From: an uncultured Bacteroidota bacterium
GTDB taxonomy: Bacteria; Bacteroidota; Bacteroidia; Chitinophagales; Chitinophagaceae
NCBI GenBank assembly: GCA_903905685.1
Contig: CAIVHI010000156.1
Span: 1 to 5,127 of the forward strand
Length of the DNA stretch: 5,127 nt
Direction of reading: 5' to 3'
The notes under the pieces are model-generated. The model ran no database searches. It was not told where the DNA came from and was given only the letters and a program-made list of their open reading frames with translations. Shown here one piece after another: positions 1-5,127 of the stretch. Each line of letters opens with the position of its first letter. Position 1 is the first letter of the stretch. Position numbers and translations under genes: made by a program.

Positions 1-328
1 GGGCTTCTTTGGTTTTGAGTTGAAACAACACGGCCCCTTTGGCCACATATTGCGCCGGCTTGACATTTACCGACACTACATACCCGGTGAGGTTCGACTT
101 GGCCGTGTTTTTCAGCACGTATACCGACGTGGCATTGGCTTCCACATATTGAGTAAGCGGGGCGGTACCCACGTTGCCAATGGTAACGGGTGTGCCAACT
201 GCAGCCGTTGCCTCGGTAGGTTCATCGCTTTTTTCTTTGCCGCCATGCATGCAGCCGGCGCAAAGCAGCAGTAGTGCCGCACCAAGGTGCTTGATAGGTG
301 TGGGAGATACGGGACGCTTGTGCCTCAT
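1..328 (-). CDS. Efflux periplasmic adaptor (HlyD/RND membrane-fusion) lipoprotein, N-terminal part
   Basis: This is the first 109 residues of a gene that runs off the left edge. It should be the periplasmic adaptor that links an inner-membrane pump to the TolC-like channel encoded just upstream. Residues 1-26 look like a lipoprotein signal: basic start (RHKR), a leucine-rich core and Cys26 preceded by L-C-A-G. The -3 position is Cys rather than the usual Leu, so the lipobox is slightly atypical. An acidic, Thr/Ala-rich linker follows. Residues about 74-108 show the first half of the biotinyl-lipoyl-like hairpin of adaptors (G82-x-V, then V-x-V with V95-x-x-G98-x-x-L101-F-x-L104). The ATG overlaps the stop of the preceding gene as ATGA, which fixes the start and implies translational coupling. 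No Shine-Dalgarno is visible. The transported substrate cannot be told from this part. Confidence 0.88.
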   Translation of the reverse strand, partial: MRHKRPVSPTPIKHLGAALLLLCAGCMHGGKEKSDEPTEATAAVGTPVTIGNVGTAPLTQYVEANATSVYVLKNTAKSNLTGYVVSVNVKPAQYVAKGAVLFQLKTKEA

Positions 329-1590
329 CGGTTTCGGTAGTTGATTTGGTTGATGATTTGCAGCCTGCCCACTGTATTTTGGGTGAGGAGGTATTGAGCG
401 GTAATCTTGGCATTTAAAGCCAGTACGAAATCGGAAATCCTCACATCGCCTGTGCCCAACAACTTGCGGTCTGCATCCACTAAAGCCTCCGTATAAGACA
501 CTTGCACCTTTATTTCGTCTATCAAGGCATCGGTGGCGGCAAGCTGTTGTTTCAGGTGGCGCACTTCCATGTCGAACTGGGAGGCAAACCACTCTTTGTT
601 CGCGCTATTGGTGTTTTCCCGGAGTTGGATTTTCGCCTCCTCCATTTTTTTGCGGTGCCCATCATATATCGGGACCGATACATTCACCCCAAAGTTGTAG
701 CCAAAATTCTCCCAGGCCTTGTATTGCAACGACGACAGATAACCTGCGTTTGCAAAAACGCCGGCCTTGGGCTTGTAGGAATAAACGAGATTGATGCGCT
801 CGTTTTGCAGCAAATCGGCGGCAATGTTATAGCGTAGGAAAAATACCGAGGTGTCGCGGTTGGACGGTGTGGCAATAGGCATGGCCGGTAGCGACAACCC
901 ATAGGTTGTAGTGTCGCTGATGCCGCACAAGTAGTTCAAGGTCGCGAAGTCGGATGAGGTTTGGATAGCCAGTTGGTGGATTTGCAACTCCTGCTGCTTT
1001 AGGGTCACTTCAAAAGTCAAAAAGTCGGTTTGGTGGTACACATTACTTTCGGTCAGCGATTTCACCAACGGACGTGCGGCTTGCAAGGCGTCCAGCAATT
1101 GGCGGTAGTAGTCGGCTTGGCGCAAATCGGCATATACTGTCAAGTATTGCGCCGTAATGCTACGGCGAAGGTCCTGTTCCGTGATTTTGACATCATTGGC
1201 GGTGCCGCTTGCCAGCAACCGAAGCGCTGCATTGCGGGCATCCAAATTGCCCTTGGAGACATAGTCGCGAGAGACGTTCACCAATGCCGAGAGTGGAGAG
1301 ATGTTGGTAACCACGGGGTCGAAGCCCACGCCGCCTATTACCGGCGAAAGGCCGAATGCACCGTTGGCAGTAACTTGGGGCCCAAGACTTGCCGCAATTT
1401 TTTGGCTATCGAGGGCAAATGATTTTAGGGTGTTGGCGGCTTCCCGTAAAATAGGGTTTCCCTTAATCGCGGCATCGAGGTAGTCATCTAAATTTCTGGT
1501 TGGTGTCTGGCCTATGCAATGCGCGGCATTAACTGCAAAGAATGCCGTGAGCAGCCATTTGATGTTGGTGTATTTCCAGTAGAACGCCAT
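325..1590 (-). CDS. TolC-family outer-membrane efflux protein (OEP)
   Basis: A 421-residue outer-membrane channel component of a tripartite efflux or type I export system. Residues 1-27 form a signal peptide (hydrophobic core about 10-23) with likely cleavage before Gln28, a common Bacteroidota pattern. The mature protein opens with the OEP motif L-D-D-Y-L-D-A-A-I-K-G-N-P (34-46). Two structural repeats follow. Each has a membrane beta hairpin (about 69-114, and 271-309 with K-P-x-A-G-V-F-A-N-A-G-Y and N-V-S-V-P-I-Y-D-G) and long amphipathic helices (about 116-215 and 312-417). The length fits the shorter OEP proteins of this phylum. Its stop overlaps the start of the adaptor gene, so the two are co-transcribed with the channel gene first. 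The start ATG lies 10 bases after a perfect TAnnTTTG box. Family is secure; substrate is unknown. Confidence 0.93.
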   Translation of the reverse strand: MAFYWKYTNIKWLLTAFFAVNAAHCIGQTPTRNLDDYLDAAIKGNPILREAANTLKSFALDSQKIAASLGPQVTANGAFGLSPVIGGVGFDPVVTNISPLSALVNVSRDYVSKGNLDARNAALRLLASGTANDVKITEQDLRRSITAQYLTVYADLRQADYYRQLLDALQAARPLVKSLTESNVYHQTDFLTFEVTLKQQELQIHQLAIQTSSDFATLNYLCGISDTTTYGLSLPAMPIATPSNRDTSVFFLRYNIAADLLQNERINLVYSYKPKAGVFANAGYLSSLQYKAWENFGYNFGVNVSVPIYDGHRKKMEEAKIQLRENTNSANKEWFASQFDMEVRHLKQQLAATDALIDEIKVQVSYTEALVDADRKLLGTGDVRISDFVLALNAKITAQYLLTQNTVGRLQIINQINYRNR

Positions 1591-1600
1591 TGTTGAGAGT

Positions 1601-1608
1601 CAAAAATA
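1601..1608 (-). promoter_or_regulatory. Candidate -7 box for the efflux operon
   Basis: On the minus strand these bases read TATTTTTG, a perfect match to the Bacteroidota sigma-70 -7 consensus TAnnTTTG. Ten bases separate it from the OEP start codon, so the transcript would have a leader of only a few bases. No TTG-type -33 box is seen 19-21 bases upstream, which lowers confidence. Confidence 0.5.
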
Positions 1609-1681
1609 TGGACTATTTATTAAGGGTTTGTTTTTTGCGGAGAGTTTTACCTGCGGGCAAGCCCAAGTAATCGCCATTTTT

Positions 1682-1693
1682 CTCCAATTTTAC
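1682..1693 (+). promoter_or_regulatory. Candidate -7 region for the RNA methyltransferase gene
   Basis: The bases CTCCAATTTTAC lie 4 bp before the ATG at 1698. The part CAATTTTA matches the TAnnTTTG box at four of six fixed positions. The same 12 bases recur upstream of the other plus-strand gene, at 4744-4755, which suggests a shared promoter element. No -33 box was found at normal spacing. Transcription from here would be nearly leaderless. Confidence 0.3.
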
Positions 1694-1697
1694 GGCC

Positions 1698-2228
1698 ATG
1701 TTGAAGAAAACGATGGACGAGTTGGGACGGGAAGCTCCCGAAGAGGTGCTTGGTAGGGAGAAGCACCCGGTGGTGGTCATCCTCGATGAAATCCGGAGTA
1801 TGCACAATGTGGGGTCGGTGTTCCGTACTTGCGACAGCTTCGGGGTGGCCAAACTGCTGCTATGTGGCTACACCCCCGCGCCTCCCCATCGCGATATCCA
1901 CAAAACCGCCCTTGGCGCCACCGAGTCGGTGGCATGGAGCCATTATGCCTCTACGTTGGAAGCGATAGCCGCCGCCCGAGCAGACGGATACCGCGTACTG
2001 GCGGTGGAACAGGCTCATGGAAGTGTTTCGCTGGAACAACTGGATGCATCGGGTCAGAAGACAGCATTCGTGTTCGGCAATGAAGTAGCGGGAGTAGATG
2101 CCGCAGTTCTTGCCGAGTGCGATGGTTGTGTTGAGATTCCGCAATGGGGCAGCAAGCACTCACTGAATATTTCGGTAACCGTTGGGGTGGTGCTTTGGGA
2201 AATGGTGCGGTTGATGCCGCATAAATAG
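1698..2228 (+). CDS. TrmH/SpoU-family RNA 2'-O-methyltransferase
   Basis: A complete 176-residue SPOUT-class enzyme that should transfer a methyl group from S-adenosylmethionine to a ribose 2'-OH in tRNA or rRNA. All three SpoU motifs are present: motif 1, N37-x-G39-x-x-x-R43 in H-N-V-G-S-V-F-R-T; motif 2, F126-G-N-E129-V-A-G-V; and motif 3, I147-P-x-x-G-x-x-x-S155-L-N157-I-S-V, which builds the trefoil-knot SAM site. It has only about 24 residues before the catalytic fold and no N-terminal RNA-binding domain, like the short stand-alone TrmH-type proteins common in Bacteroidota. The start gives the usual short Lys-rich N-terminus of that group; Met6 is a less likely alternative. It is a single gene, divergent from the efflux operon and convergent with the permease. 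The exact RNA target cannot be assigned. Confidence 0.93.
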   Translation: MLKKTMDELGREAPEEVLGREKHPVVVILDEIRSMHNVGSVFRTCDSFGVAKLLLCGYTPAPPHRDIHKTALGATESVAWSHYASTLEAIAAARADGYRVLAVEQAHGSVSLEQLDASGQKTAFVFGNEVAGVDAAVLAECDGCVEIPQWGSKHSLNISVTVGVVLWEMVRLMPHK

Positions 2229-2240
2229 CCTTGATGCCGC
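2211..2240 (+). repeat. 10-bp direct repeat at the convergent gene junction
   Basis: TTGATGCCGC occurs at 2211-2220, inside the last codons of the methyltransferase gene, and again at 2231-2240, ending exactly at the permease stop codon. The offset is 20 bp. The 12-bp gap between the convergent genes is almost filled by the second copy. No hairpin with a T tract is present for either gene. It may be the mark of a small local duplication or chance. Confidence 0.5.
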
Positions 2241-3404
2241 CTAGCGCACCTGTCGGCGATAGAGGTAGAATGCCACTCCCGAAAAAATGAAGTTGGGTAT
2301 CCATACCGCCAAGAATGGGCTCAGGGAGCTCTTGGTGGCAAACGTGGTGGACGTTTGGAGAAACATGATATACACTGCGCTGATGACGATGCCCAATGCC
2401 AAGTGAAAACCGCTACCGCCCCGTATTTTACGGCTGGCTATACAAACACCAATGATGGTAAGTATCAAGGCGGCAAAAGGTTGGGCCGTGCGGCGTTCGC
2501 GCTCCACATAGAATAGGCTTAGGTTTTCCCGTCCCTTTGTACGCTCGTTTTCTATGTAGGCGTCCAACTGGGGTGTGGTGAGCGCCTCCTTGATGGCTTC
2601 GTTTTTAATGAGGTCCGCCGGTTTGAACGGGTACTTGGCCTCCATGGTGGGGAAGTGGGTCAAAGTCTCGCTCATGGTGTCGTTCTTGCGGATGACCACA
2701 TTGTTGAGCCGCCACAATTTCTTCACCGTGTCATATACAATCCAATCGGCCATGAGTTTCTCCTTTAGCAGCGTGCCTTCTATTTTCTCCCAAGTGAAGT
2801 GGTTGCCTTGAAGTGCACCATTGTTGAAGGTCTGCATATAGATATAGGTATTCTTGGCGATGCCCAAGTGGATGTTCTCTCCTGCGAATGTGTAGTTGCC
2901 TTCGTTAATGTATTTATCCTCGAACCCAACCCGCTGTTTGTTGGCTACCGGAATTATCCAATGGTTGGCAATCAACGAAACCAAGCAAAGCGCACCACCG
3001 CCCACTAAGTATGGGCGCATAAAACGCTCGAATGAAACCCCGGAAGCGAGGATGGCGATGATTTCGGATTTATAAGCAATCTTGGAGGTGAAGAAGATAG
3101 TGGAGATAAATAGGAACAACGGGAAAAGCAACGCGGTGATATGGGGCACGAAATTCATGTAGTACACCAGAATATCATGATTGGGTACTTTCTTCGAAAC
3201 GAAATTATCGACCTTCTCGGAGTAGTCGATGACGCACGAGATTACGGCCAGCACCATGATGGCAAAGAAGAATGTGCTGAAAAACTTGCCGATGATGTAG
3301 AAGTCGATTTTTTTCAAGAGCAGGTTACTCCATCTGAAGGGCGCTTTCTCAATGCCTTTCAGGAGCTCACGTTCGGCGGCATTATGTTCTCGGTTAAGCT
3401 CCAA
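2241..3404 (-). CDS. LptF/LptG (YjgP/YjgQ) family lipopolysaccharide-export permease
   Basis: An inner-membrane permease subunit of the Lpt ABC exporter, which extracts lipopolysaccharide and passes it to the periplasmic bridge. Residues below count from the upstream TTG start (387 aa). Three N-terminal membrane helices lie at about 37-59, 83-106 and 131-153. A coupling helix K112-S-E-I-I-A-I-L-A-S-G-V-S holds the conserved Glu (E114) that contacts the LptB ATPase. A periplasmic beta domain follows (about 155-295), then three C-terminal helices (309-323, 333-350, 363-381). No in-frame ATG or GTG exists before Met50. TTG at 3404 has an SD-like AGAAGG 6 bases upstream. TTG at 3317 gives a 358-aa protein starting M-K-K-I-D-F-Y-I-I, which fits the family's usual N-terminus and length better. 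It follows tgt by 3 bp. Whether it acts as LptF or LptG is not settled. Confidence 0.92.
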   Translation of the reverse strand: MELNREHNAAERELLKGIEKAPFRWSNLLLKKIDFYIIGKFFSTFFFAIMVLAVISCVIDYSEKVDNFVSKKVPNHDILVYYMNFVPHITALLFPLFLFISTIFFTSKIAYKSEIIAILASGVSFERFMRPYLVGGGALCLVSLIANHWIIPVANKQRVGFEDKYINEGNYTFAGENIHLGIAKNTYIYMQTFNNGALQGNHFTWEKIEGTLLKEKLMADWIVYDTVKKLWRLNNVVIRKNDTMSETLTHFPTMEAKYPFKPADLIKNEAIKEALTTPQLDAYIENERTKGRENLSLFYVERERRTAQPFAALILTIIGVCIASRKIRGGSGFHLALGIVISAVYIMFLQTSTTFATKSSLSPFLAVWIPNFIFSGVAFYLYRRQVR

Positions 3405-3416
3405 GGGTTACCTTCT
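3401..3416 (-). promoter_or_regulatory. SD-like site and start hairpin of the permease gene
   Basis: On the minus strand AGAAGG (3416-3411) is followed by a 6-base spacer containing the tgt stop TAA, then TTG at 3404. AAGG can pair with CCTT (3406-3403) around a TAAC loop, hiding both the SD-like bases and part of the TTG. A ribosome ending tgt translation would open it, so coupling is plausible. No other gene in the window has an SD-like site, so it may be coincidence of the Arg-Arg codons. Confidence 0.3.
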
Positions 3417-4538
3417 GGTTTTTAGGGTTTCGATTTCGGCGCTTTTCCAAGCGTTGTAATCGCCTGCAACAATGTGCAGGCGTGCGCGGCGCACCAAGTC
3501 CAAATAAAACGCTAAGTTATGGATACTTGCAATTTGCATTCCTAAAATTTCGCCGGCCACGAACAAGTGTCGCAGGTAAGCTTTCGTGTAAAACTGCGAA
3601 GTAGGGCAGTCCAAGTCCTCATCGATAGGGGAGAAGTCGTCTTCCCATTTCTTGTTTTTGATATTGATGACTCCTTTGGTAGTGAACAACATGCCGTTGC
3701 GCCCATTACGGGTAGGCATCACGCAGTCGAACATGTCGACACCCAGCGCAATGTTTTCGAGGATGTTCCATGGGGTGCCAACGCCCATGAGGTATCGGGG
3801 TTTGTCGGCAGGCAGTATTTCACAACACAAGGCACAAAGTTCATACATCATGGCCTCCGGCTCGCCAACCGATAAGCCCCCAATCGCATTGCCTTGGCAG
3901 CCCGCATCGGCCACGAATTGGGCAGATGCCTTCCTCAAATCGGTATAGGTGCCTCCTTGAACTATTGGGAACAGGGTCTGTTCATAGCCGTACAGCGGCG
4001 CAGATTCGTTTTTGCGGGCAATGCACCGTTGCAGCCACCTGTGGGTGAGCTCCATCGATTTTTTCACGTAGGTATATTCGGCAGGGTAGGGTGGGCATTC
4101 ATCAAGCGCCATTATGATGTCGGCACCAATGCTTTTTTGCGTGTCCATCACGTTCTCGGGGGTAAACAGGTGTCGGGAACCATCTATATGAGATTGAAAC
4201 AACACCCCTTCTTCCTTTATTTTACGATTCGCGGCCAGAGAGAATACTTGGTATCCGCCACTGTCGGTAAGCATGGGGCGGTGCCAGCCATTGAACTTAT
4301 GGAGCCCTCCTGCTTTTTCCAAAATCTTCGTCCCGGGGCGGAGATACAAGTGGTAAGTGTTTCCCAGAATGATTTGGGCTTTTACTTCCAGGTTCAACTG
4401 CTGTTGCGTGACGGCCTTTACGCTACCGACAGTGCCGACCGGCATAAATATCGGAGTTTCAATGGTTCCGTGGTCGGTTTCGAGTGTTCCGGCCCTTGCG
4501 GAAGATGAGGGGTCTTGGGAGGTCAGCGTAAATTTCAT
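3408..4538 (-). CDS. tgt: tRNA-guanine transglycosylase (queuine tRNA-ribosyltransferase)
   Basis: A complete 376-residue enzyme that exchanges guanine 34 for preQ1 in the anticodons of tRNA Asp, Asn, His and Tyr, a step of queuosine synthesis in the cytoplasm. The TIM-barrel signatures are all visible: T-D92-S-G-G-Y-Q (general acid/base Asp), D146-E-C in the base pocket, V-Q194-G-G, G220-G-L-S-V-G-E, and M-F-D271-C-V-M-P-T-R-N-G-R with the nucleophilic Asp271. The C-terminal zinc site is degenerate. The usual C-x-C-x-x-C before Y-x-K-A-Y-L-R-H-L is L309-D-C311-P-T-S314, leaving one Cys, while the later I-H340-N-L is kept. Bacteroidota Tgt proteins that I recall also lack these cysteines. It is the first gene of a pair with the LptF/LptG permease. 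Length and start are normal for the family. Confidence 0.97.
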   Translation of the reverse strand: MKFTLTSQDPSSSARAGTLETDHGTIETPIFMPVGTVGSVKAVTQQQLNLEVKAQIILGNTYHLYLRPGTKILEKAGGLHKFNGWHRPMLTDSGGYQVFSLAANRKIKEEGVLFQSHIDGSRHLFTPENVMDTQKSIGADIIMALDECPPYPAEYTYVKKSMELTHRWLQRCIARKNESAPLYGYEQTLFPIVQGGTYTDLRKASAQFVADAGCQGNAIGGLSVGEPEAMMYELCALCCEILPADKPRYLMGVGTPWNILENIALGVDMFDCVMPTRNGRNGMLFTTKGVINIKNKKWEDDFSPIDEDLDCPTSQFYTKAYLRHLFVAGEILGMQIASIHNLAFYLDLVRRARLHIVAGDYNAWKSAEIETLKTRR

Positions 4539-4546
4539 GGCTCAAA

Positions 4547-4568
4547 GGCGAAAGGTAAGCAATTCGCC
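4547..4568 (-). promoter_or_regulatory. Stem-loop in the tgt leader
   Basis: A perfect 6-bp inverted repeat (GGCGAA at 4547-4552, TTCGCC at 4563-4568) with a 10-base loop lies 8 bases upstream of the tgt ATG. It would fold in the tgt transcript. I see no preQ1 riboswitch features (C-rich loop with A-rich pseudoknot tail), so any regulatory role is unproven and the pairing could be chance. Confidence 0.25.
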
Positions 4569-4592
4569 CAAATCACGGTAAGGCCGTCGAAT

Positions 4593-4601
4593 GGGGGGGG
4601 G
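4593..4601 (+). repeat. Homopolymer of nine G
   Basis: Nine consecutive G bases lie 55 bp upstream of the tgt start, so the tgt leader would hold C9. It is between genes and cannot shift a reading frame. Tracts like this are prone to length change by polymerase slippage and to sequencing error. Confidence 0.9.
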
Positions 4602-4653
4602 TGAAAGTTGATGGAGTGGATACTCAAACAGCATAAACCGAATAGTTTTAACC

Positions 4654-4685
4654 CAAAAGTAATACAATGGGGTGCCGCATCGAAA
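4654..4685 (-). promoter_or_regulatory. Candidate promoter for tgt and the permease
   Basis: The minus strand reads TACTTTTG at 4661-4654, a perfect TAnnTTTG -7 box. Twenty bases upstream is TTTC (4685-4682), a three-of-four match to the -33 TTTG element at the ideal spacing. Transcription would start near 4648-4650, giving a tgt leader of about 110 bases that includes the C9 tract and the stem-loop. A weaker box, TACCTTTC, lies at 4557-4550 and would give a much shorter leader. Confidence 0.5.
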
Positions 4686-4687
4686 TT

Positions 4688-4718
4688 TTCGAAGAATAAA
4701 CCGCTTCGGATTTTTTTT
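4688..4718 (+). terminator. Rho-independent terminator-like hairpin, plus strand, without an upstream gene
   Basis: TTCGAAG (4688-4694) pairs with CTTCGGA (4704-4710) as 7 bp including one G-U wobble, around a 9-base loop. Eight T bases follow directly (4711-4718). This is the usual layout of an intrinsic terminator for rightward transcription. The nearest gene to the left, tgt, points the other way, so any transcript ended here would be an unannotated short RNA or antisense read-through. The stem is modest in strength. Confidence 0.4.
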
Positions 4719-4723
4719 AGTGC

Positions 4724-4755
4724 TTGAGTTTTGATAATTTCACCTCCAATTTTAC
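4724..4755 (+). promoter_or_regulatory. Candidate promoter for the secreted-protein gene
   Basis: TTG at 4724-4726 serves as a possible -33 element. Twenty bases later CAATTTTA (4747-4754) is a four-of-six match to TAnnTTTG, within the 12-base motif shared with the site at 1682-1693. Transcription would begin about 10-14 bases before the ATG at 4772. The -7 match is imperfect in the same two positions at both sites. Confidence 0.35.
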
Positions 4756-4771
4756 ACTAACCGTTTGTTGT

Positions 4772-5127
4772 ATGAAGAAACTATTATTATTGGCTTATCT
4801 TTGTTTTGTAAGTTGTGCAGTGTTTGCTTTATCCACGCTGGGTAATGCCGGAGGCACCACCGCAGCGGCAACCATTTGCCTGCCGGGTACCAAGGTAAAC
4901 ATTGCAGAGTTCACGATAGCGCAAACCGTTGCAAATGGCACGTTGAATTCGGTGATTTTCACTACGACTGGCACTTATGCGGCCACTGACCTGACCGACT
5001 TCAAGTTGTATGCCAATACGACGAACAACTTCGCCACCGCAGTTCAAATCGGAACCACGATAACAACTACTTTGGGCCCCGGTACGCATACATTCGCCGG
5101 CCTTGCTATTCCATTGATTTCCGGACA
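4772..5127 (+). CDS. Secreted protein with BNR-neuraminidase-N-terminal-like beta domain, N-terminal part
   Basis: An open frame of 118 residues that continues past the right edge. Residues 1-19 are a clear signal peptide: M-K-K start, hydrophobic core and V-F-A cleavage site. From about residue 34 there is a Thr/Asn-rich beta-sandwich unit with the pattern V-N-I-A-E-F-T-I-A, then L58-N-S-V-I-F-T-T-T-G-T-Y, D73-L-T-D-F-K-L-Y-A-N-T-T and I93-G, then L101-G-P-G-T-H-T-F. I recognise this as the repeat domain often annotated as the N-terminal domain of BNR-repeat neuraminidase, found in large secreted or surface Bacteroidota proteins, many carrying a type IX secretion signal at the C-terminus. 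That end is outside the window, so secretion route and function are inference. The ATG is the first after a candidate promoter; no Shine-Dalgarno is present. Confidence 0.85.
   Translation, partial: MKKLLLLAYLCFVSCAVFALSTLGNAGGTTAAATICLPGTKVNIAEFTIAQTVANGTLNSVIFTTTGTYAATDLTDFKLYANTTNNFATAVQIGTTITTTLGPGTHTFAGLAIPLISG

Noticed and set aside
222..413. Minus-strand frame spanning the end of the channel gene and start of the adaptor
   Set aside because: It overlaps both real genes in another frame. The adaptor frame starting at 328 has a lipoprotein signal and lipoyl-type motif.
502..1422. Plus-strand open frames at 502-837 and 1030-1422
   Set aside because: Both are antisense to the TolC-family gene, with compositions expected of a shadow frame and no family resemblance.
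3894..4508. Long plus-strand open frame (204 codons) opposite tgt
   Set aside because: It is fully antisense to an unmistakable tgt gene, has no recognisable domain and no promoter or start context; it is a shadow of the coding strand.
4539..4653. preQ1 riboswitch upstream of tgt
   Set aside because: Looked for the short hairpin with C-rich loop and A-rich tail on the minus strand; the C9 tract and small stem do not match the consensus.
4772..4816. Lipoprotein signal ending at Cys15 of the secreted protein
   Set aside because: The residues before Cys15 (F-V-S) fit a lipobox poorly, while V-F-A at 17-19 is a good signal peptidase I site after the full hydrophobic core.
4829..5089. Minus-strand open frame of 86 codons
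   Set aside because: It lies opposite the secreted-protein frame, which has a signal peptide and a known domain pattern; the minus frame has neither.
1..5127. Mobile element, CRISPR array, tRNA or rRNA, toxin-antitoxin or defence genes
   Set aside because: No transposase, inverted terminal repeats, spaced direct-repeat array, cloverleaf or defence-related domain was seen; almost all the window is accounted for by well-known families.

Overview
The window reads as an ordinary stretch of a Bacteroidota chromosome, possibly close to Chitinophagales/Sphingobacteria; that rank is a guess. Three things support the phylum. The Tgt sequence has the Bacteroidota form that has lost zinc cysteines, and it is followed by an LptF/LptG permease. 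Most gene starts lack a Shine-Dalgarno sequence, and two sites match the Bacteroidota -7 box TAnnTTTG perfectly. The right-hand gene encodes a secreted beta-sandwich domain typical of large Bacteroidota surface proteins.

Layout: (1) 1-1590, minus strand: a TolC-type outer-membrane efflux protein, then the first 109 residues of a lipoprotein periplasmic adaptor (HlyD/RND type). The two are joined by an ATGA stop/start overlap, so this is the front of a tripartite efflux operon whose inner-membrane pump should lie beyond base 1. (2) 1591-1697: a short divergent promoter region. (3) 1698-2228, plus strand: a single TrmH/SpoU-family RNA methyltransferase. (4) 2241-4538, minus strand: tgt followed 3 bp later by an LptF/LptG-family permease, convergent with the methyltransferase across a 12-bp gap. 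(5) 4539-4771: a divergent intergenic region with a candidate tgt promoter, a G9 tract, an orphan terminator-like hairpin and a candidate promoter for the right-hand gene. (6) 4772-5127, plus strand: the start of a secreted protein cut by the window edge.

Functionally there are three themes: envelope export (efflux operon and lipopolysaccharide-transport permease), RNA modification (Tgt makes queuosine precursors in tRNA, the SPOUT enzyme 2'-O-methylates RNA), and a surface or secreted protein. I see no mobile element, CRISPR array, tRNA or rRNA, and no clear undescribed system. The points most worth a second look are the degenerate zinc site of Tgt, the TTG-only start of the permease, the orphan plus-strand terminator upstream of the secreted gene, and a 12-bp motif shared upstream of both plus-strand genes.
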